Of a stretch of DNA of 14,434 nucleotides, positions 14,032 to 14,434 are shown in pieces. A model generated the notes under the pieces. It was not told where the DNA came from, ran no database searches, and saw nothing but the letters and a program-made list of their open reading frames with translations. Source of the DNA: Clostridiaceae bacterium. GTDB taxonomy: Bacteria; Bacillota; Clostridia; Oscillospirales; Acutalibacteraceae. The DNA is taken from contig CAJGCA010000044.1 in the NCBI GenBank assembly GCA_904501705.1, forward strand, positions 1 to 14,434, written 5' to 3'. Each line of letters starts with the position of its first letter. Position 1 is the stretch's first letter. A program made the translations under genes and the position numbers.

Positions 14032-14434
14032 TCAGTTCCCCTCCCGTATATCACAGACACCACGGTAACGCAGTGTCTCGGGCACTGCGCGCTGGGCGGT
14101 GACGAGCTTACCGTCCGATGTCAGTGCGTTCATCCGCTCGACGAGCACCTTCATCGGCGTGTTTTCATCATACAACAGCAGCACATCGACATCGAACTCG
14201 CTCGATGTGTCCTGCAAGCCCTCCAGCAGATCGAGGTACAGCGCAAAGCCGACAGCACCCGACTTGCGCCCCATCTTGCGCATCAGTTTATCATACTGAC
14301 CGCCTGCGAGAACGCCCTCGCAGATACCGCTGAGGAAGCCCTTGAACACGATACCGTTATAGTAGTTCATATCGTTGACGATAGAAAAGTCAAAATGAAT
14401 GCGCGCGGCATACGGGGTGTCTTTGAGCAGCGCA
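14032..14434 (-). CDS. hisZ: ATP phosphoribosyltransferase regulatory subunit HisZ (5' part outside window)
   Basis: HisZ is a histidyl-tRNA-synthetase-like protein without tRNA charging activity that forms a hetero-octamer with short HisG. Only the last 133 residues are visible, and the frame is open to the window edge. IHFDFSIVNDMNYYNGIVFKG and the glycine-rich GVLAGGQYDKLMRKMG are class II synthetase-core motifs (motif 3 region). The tail with DVLLLYDENTPMKVLVERMNAL does not have the long anticodon-binding domain of a true HisRS, and the gene stops 1 bp before hisG. A true hisS cut by the window cannot be fully excluded from sequence alone, but position and the short C-terminus favour HisZ. 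Confidence 0.92.
   Translation of the reverse strand, partial: ALLKDTPYAARIHFDFSIVNDMNYYNGIVFKGFLSGICEGVLAGGQYDKLMRKMGRKSGAVGFALYLDLLEGLQDTSSEFDVDVLLLYDENTPMKVLVERMNALTSDGKLVTAQRAVPETLRYRGVCDIREGN

Noticed and set aside
14031..14063. Upstream in-frame ATG for hisG (11 extra residues)
   Set aside because: The extension lies within hisZ. The conserved HisG start with a GGGAGGGG site is at 14030.

Overview
The window reads as chromosomal DNA of a Gram-positive, Clostridia-type bacterium (Firmicutes), possibly a GC-rich gut lineage near the Oscillospiraceae or Ruminococcaceae. The reasons are the strong AGGAGG-type ribosome binding sites, a PyrR attenuation leader, a HisG(short)/HisZ pair, a fused HisIE, and a membrane-anchored amidase with threonine-rich linkers. 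The family-level placement is inference from style, since no database was searched. Almost every base belongs to a gene or an identifiable regulatory site. I see no rRNA, tRNA, CRISPR array, transposase or phage gene.

Layout. (1) Positions 1-4593, minus strand: a pyrimidine operon, pyrR-pyrC-carB. carB runs off the left edge. (2) Positions 4594-4890: a divergent intergenic region. The minus strand carries a TTGACA/TATAGT promoter and a leader RNA with a PyrR-binding hairpin and an intrinsic terminator just before pyrR. The plus strand carries a TTGACA/TACAAT promoter for the amidase. (3) Positions 4891-7119, plus strand: a 742-residue N-acetylmuramoyl-L-alanine amidase with an N-terminal membrane anchor and Thr-rich stretches on both sides of its folded part. 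(4) Positions 7041-7120: a convergent junction where a 19-bp hairpin lies inside the 3' end of the amidase gene and a 16-bp tandem duplication forms the ends of two genes. (5) Positions 7096-14434, minus strand: a compact histidine operon in the order hisZ-hisG-hisD-hisC-hisB-hisH-(DUF6440-like small gene)-hisA-hisF-hisIE-(lipoprotein gene). Genes overlap or are separated by at most 16 bp. hisZ runs off the right edge.

How the genes work together. PyrR senses UMP/UTP and stops transcription of its own operon at the leader terminator. CarB makes carbamoyl phosphate, and PyrC closes carbamoyl aspartate to dihydroorotate. PyrB and CarA do not lie between the visible pyr genes and must be encoded elsewhere. 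The his genes cover every step from PRPP+ATP to histidine except histidinol-phosphate phosphatase, which is not visible here. HisZ is the regulatory partner needed by the short HisG.

The main biosynthetic content is ordinary. The unusual parts are two uncharacterised passengers of the his operon (a 64-residue DUF6440-like protein between hisH and hisA, and a 143-residue lipoprotein at the end), the duplicated convergent junction, the short dihydroorotase N-terminus, and the PyrR leader with several mutually exclusive helices. I found no convincing new multi-gene system.
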